From Streptomyces virginiae (GTDB taxonomy: Bacteria; Actinomycetota; Actinomycetes; Streptomycetales; Streptomycetaceae): a stretch of DNA of 64,000 bases. The DNA lies in the NCBI RefSeq assembly GCF_000720455.1, contig NZ_JOAK01000004.1:256512-320511 (forward strand), in the 5' to 3' direction. The translations under genes and the position numbers were made by a program. Below the pieces are notes generated by a model that saw only the letters and a list, made by a program, of their open reading frames with translations, searched no databases and was not told where the DNA came from. Of the stretch, positions 61,402 to 64,000 are shown in pieces (position 1 is the stretch's first letter; each line of letters opens with the position of its first letter).

Positions 61402-62598
61402 ATGAGCGCGCACCGGAGGAAGACGACGCCGACCCGACGCCGACCCCCGTCCCGCCGGCGGCGGCTGGTCCGCACCCTGCTGGTCACGGGCTGCGCGCTG
61501 GCGGTCATGGCGGGCGGGGGCGCCTGGTACCTCTACCGGGACCTCGCCGCCGGCATCGGCAGCTCGAAGGCCCTCGAAGGGGCCGAGAAGTCGAAGTTCG
61601 GCGACACCAACATCCTGCTCATCGGGCTGGACAGCCGCCGGGACCAGAACGGCGAGGAACTGCCGCAGGAGGTCCTCGACCAGTTGCACGCCGGCAGTTC
61701 GGACATCGGCGGCTACAACGCGAACACCCTGATCCTGCTGCACGTACCGGGTGACGGCGGCCGGACGCAGGCCTTCTCGGTGCCGCGCGACGACTTCGTC
61801 GACATACCCGGCCACGGCAAGGACAAGATCAAGAAGGCGTACGGGCTGGCGAAGGCCCGGAAGGAGGGGCAGCTCGCCGCGCAAGGGGTGAAGGACGCCC
61901 GGCAGCTGGAGCGGGAGGGCCGAGAGGCGGGGCGGGCCGCCCAGATCGCGACGGTGCGCGCCTTCCTGGGGGTGCCGGTGGATCACTTCGCCGAGCTGAA
62001 CCTGGCCGGTTTCCTCCACCTCGCGGACGCGCTGGGCGGCGTACCGGTGTGCTTGAACAAGGCGGTGAAGGACCGGTACTCGGGCGCCGACTTCCCGGCG
62101 GGACCGCAGACGCTGGACGGCCGGCAGTCGCTCGCCTTCGTACGCCAGCGGCACGGCCTGGACGGCGGCGACCTGGACCGGACGAAGCGGCAGCAGGCCT
62201 TCCTCGCGGGCGCGACGAAGAAGCTGAACTCGGCCGGGACCTTCACCGACCCGGCGAAGCTGATCAAGCTGATCGATGTCGCGAAACAGGACGTGGTGAC
62301 CGACCAGGGGTGGGACCTGCTGTCGTTCGTGAAGCAGGCGAAGAGCCTGTCCGGCGGCAGGGTGCGGTTCACGACGCTCCCCGTCGAGGGCTTCGGACGG
62401 AACCTTGGGGAGGACATCAACGTCGTAGATGATATGAAGATAAAGCGCCTCATTGCCGAGCAGATCGGACCCAAAGCTTCCGCCGGCCCCGGCGAACCGG
62501 GCGCCTCCGCCGATCCGGGCCCCCCTCCGTCCTCGGCGCCCTCCGCACCCTCCCCGTCCGCCCCCAAGGACGTCGGCGGCATCCCGTGCGTGGACTGA
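61402..62598 (+). CDS. LytR-CpsA-Psr (LCP) family wall-polymer ligase
   Basis: A 398-residue LCP protein. A very basic N-terminus and TM segment (~24-46) precede the extracytoplasmic LCP domain: ILLIGLDSRRDQ, DTLILLHVPGD-like segment NANTLILLHVPGD, SVPRDDFVDIPG and SLAFVRQRHGLDGGDLDR. Conserved Arg and Asp residues that bind the polyprenyl pyrophosphate headgroup are kept. LCP enzymes attach teichoic acids or capsular sugars to peptidoglycan. It has a Pro/Ser-rich tail. ATG 61402. It overlaps the next gene by 13 bp. Confidence 0.93.
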   Translation: MSAHRRKTTPTRRRPPSRRRRLVRTLLVTGCALAVMAGGGAWYLYRDLAAGIGSSKALEGAEKSKFGDTNILLIGLDSRRDQNGEELPQEVLDQLHAGSSDIGGYNANTLILLHVPGDGGRTQAFSVPRDDFVDIPGHGKDKIKKAYGLAKARKEGQLAAQGVKDARQLEREGREAGRAAQIATVRAFLGVPVDHFAELNLAGFLHLADALGGVPVCLNKAVKDRYSGADFPAGPQTLDGRQSLAFVRQRHGLDGGDLDRTKRQQAFLAGATKKLNSAGTFTDPAKLIKLIDVAKQDVVTDQGWDLLSFVKQAKSLSGGRVRFTTLPVEGFGRNLGEDINVVDDMKIKRLIAEQIGPKASAGPGEPGASADPGPPPSSAPSAPSPSAPKDVGGIPCVD

Positions 62599-63980
62599 GG
62601 CCGCTGACGACGGCGGGCGCCCGCCGTCGCACCGAGGCACTGCTCCTCGTCTTCGTCATCGCCATCGCCGTCTTCGGGCACGCCGCCGCGGGCCTCGCGA
62701 TGAACGGCGAGCTCCCGCCCAACCTCGCCTACTTCACCATCAGCATGACGCTGCTGTCGCTGGTGGGGCACCTGGGCGTGCGCCGCTTCGCGGCCTACGC
62801 GGACCCCCTGGTCTTCCCGCTCGCGATGCTGCTGACCGGGCTGGGGCTCGTACTGATCCACCGGCTCGACCAGGGCTACATCGAGCGGTGGAACTCGGAC
62901 GCCAACGCCCCGGGCCAGCTGTTGTGGACGGTGGTCGGTGTCGCCGCCTGCATCGCGGTGCTGGCCATGCTGCGCGACCACCGGCTGCTCCAGCGGTTCA
63001 TCTACATCACGATGGCGATCGCGCTGGTGCTGCTGATCGCGCCGGCGTTCTTCGGCGCGGACACCTACGGCGCCAAGCGGTGGATCATCCTCTTCGGCTT
63101 CTCGGTCCAGCCGGGCGAGTTCGTGAAGATCATGATCGCGATCTTCTTCGCCGGCTACCTGGTCATCCACCGCGACTCGCTGGCCCTGTCGGGCCGCAGG
63201 TTCCTCGGCATGCGCCTGCCTCCGATGCGCCAGCTCGGACCCATCGTCACGGTGTGGATCCTCTCGATGCTGGTGCTGGTCTTCGAGCGCGACCTGGGCA
63301 CGTCACTGATCTTCTTCGGCGTCTTCGTGGTGATGCTGTACGTCGCCACCGAGCGCACCAGCTGGATCGTGTGCGGGCTGCTCATGGCCTCGGCGGGCGC
63401 CTTCGTCGTCGGCTCCACGGAGCCGCACGTCAAGGCGCGCGTGGCGGCCTGGCTGAACCCGCTCTCCGTCTACTGGGAAACCCCTCCCCCGGGCGTCGCT
63501 TCGGACCAGTCGGCGCAGGCGCTGTTCAGCTTCGGCACGGGCGGCATCTCGGGGACCGGCCTCGGCATGGGACACCCCGAGCTGATCAAGTTCGCCGGCC
63601 GCAGCGACTTCATCCTCACGACGGTGGGCGAGGAACTCGGCCTGGCCGGGGTCATGGCCGTACTGATCCTCTACGCGCTCCTCGTGCAGCGCGGGCTGCG
63701 GATGGCGCTCGGCGCCCGCGACCCCTTCGGCAAGCTGCTGGCGGTGGGCCTGGCCTCGGCGCTGGCCCTCCAGGTCTTCGTGGTCGCCGGAGGCGTCACG
63801 GGCCTGATCCCCCTCACGGGCAAGGCGCTGCCCTTCCTGGCCAAGGGCGGTTCGTCCCTCCTGGCCAACTGGATCATGATCGCCCTCCTCCTCCGCATCA
63901 GCGACAGCGCGGAACGCCAACGCGAGGCGGACGCCCGGGGCCCGGCGGAAACGACGATCACCCCGGTGGTGCGGGTGTAG
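62586..63980 (+). CDS. FtsW/RodA/SpoVE-family peptidoglycan glycosyltransferase
   Basis: A 464-residue SEDS-family membrane protein with about ten TM segments. The signatures VQPGEFVKI, VFERDLGTSL (RodA/FtsW catalytic Asp region) and LPFLAKGGSSLLANW are present. SEDS proteins polymerise lipid II together with a penicillin-binding protein; this could serve elongation, division or sporulation. No PBP gene follows within the window. The GTG at 62586 overlaps the LCP stop by 13 bp, so translation is coupled to the LCP protein. Confidence 0.93.
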   Translation: MRGLRPLTTAGARRRTEALLLVFVIAIAVFGHAAAGLAMNGELPPNLAYFTISMTLLSLVGHLGVRRFAAYADPLVFPLAMLLTGLGLVLIHRLDQGYIERWNSDANAPGQLLWTVVGVAACIAVLAMLRDHRLLQRFIYITMAIALVLLIAPAFFGADTYGAKRWIILFGFSVQPGEFVKIMIAIFFAGYLVIHRDSLALSGRRFLGMRLPPMRQLGPIVTVWILSMLVLVFERDLGTSLIFFGVFVVMLYVATERTSWIVCGLLMASAGAFVVGSTEPHVKARVAAWLNPLSVYWETPPPGVASDQSAQALFSFGTGGISGTGLGMGHPELIKFAGRSDFILTTVGEELGLAGVMAVLILYALLVQRGLRMALGARDPFGKLLAVGLASALALQVFVVAGGVTGLIPLTGKALPFLAKGGSSLLANWIMIALLLRISDSAERQREADARGPAETTITPVVRV

Positions 63981-64000
63981 GGGGCGGGGCGGGATGGGGG

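Overview
The window is chromosomal DNA of a Streptomyces species or a very close relative. GC content and third-position GC are very high, GTG starts are common, and the developmental genes bldM and whiD lie side by side. groEL1 ends in a His-rich tail behind HrcA/CIRCE operators, and an IcmB-type B12 protein is present. The gene order resembles the sucCD-to-groES segment of the S. coelicolor core chromosome (from memory, not searched). I see no rRNA, tRNA, CRISPR array, insertion sequence or prophage.

Layout. 0-2.7 kb: end of a sigma-factor-like gene, then sucD-sucC (TCA cycle) on the minus strand. 3.0-11 kb: a conserved but poorly understood block made of a VWA protein, a DUF5682-like protein and a MoxR ATPase (minus, coupled), with a divergent SWIM zinc-finger protein and a DUF5691-like protein. 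11-19 kb: icmB, a lipase, an M23 cell-wall peptidase, pcrA helicase, an ArsR regulator, a small membrane protein and an NlpC/P60 hydrolase. 18.9-22.2 kb: a membrane-anchored GTPase with a membrane partner, and a membrane esterase. 22.4-26.5 kb: a response regulator and PspC-type histidine kinase, divergent from a PspC/LiaF-like protein. 26.5-30.4 kb: membrane protein, aldolase-like protein, guaA. 30.4-33 kb: chorismate mutase behind what looks like a Phe/Tyr attenuation leader, and an LAXTG wall-anchored protein. 33-36.4 kb: GMC oxidoreductase and succinate-semialdehyde dehydrogenase. 36.5-43.4 kb: three consecutive receptor-type Ser/Thr kinases, the middle one a clear pseudokinase. 43.5-47.3 kb: glpD, a nucleotide-sugar dehydrogenase homologue that has lost its catalytic residues, and a membrane protein. 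47.5-52.7 kb: guaB3, guaB, an ECF sigma factor (shbA-like), bldM and whiD. 52.9-56.2 kb: LysR regulator, MOSC protein, SDR and a SnoaL-type protein. 56.3-58.5 kb: groEL1-groES with two CIRCE elements. 58.5-59.3 kb: a non-coding, tandem-repeated, concentrically palindromic tract. 59.3-64 kb: an OmpR-type two-component system, an LCP-family wall ligase and an FtsW/RodA-type glycosyltransferase.

How the genes fit together. Central metabolism (sucCD, guaA/guaB, glpD, SSADH), envelope building and sensing (M23, NlpC/P60, LCP, FtsW/RodA, LAXTG protein, receptor kinases, two-component systems) and developmental control (sigma factor, bldM, whiD) dominate. The most notable observations are: the leaderless leader peptide and terminator ahead of chorismate mutase; an exact match to the sigma-BldN promoter consensus upstream of bldM; the pseudokinase with a roughly 300-residue insertion; several enzyme homologues lacking catalytic residues (nucleotide-sugar dehydrogenase, aldolase, GuaB3); the VWA/DUF5682/MoxR/SWIM/DUF5691 block; and the palindromic repeat tract upstream of the two-component system. 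Family assignments come from reading motifs only; no database search was possible.
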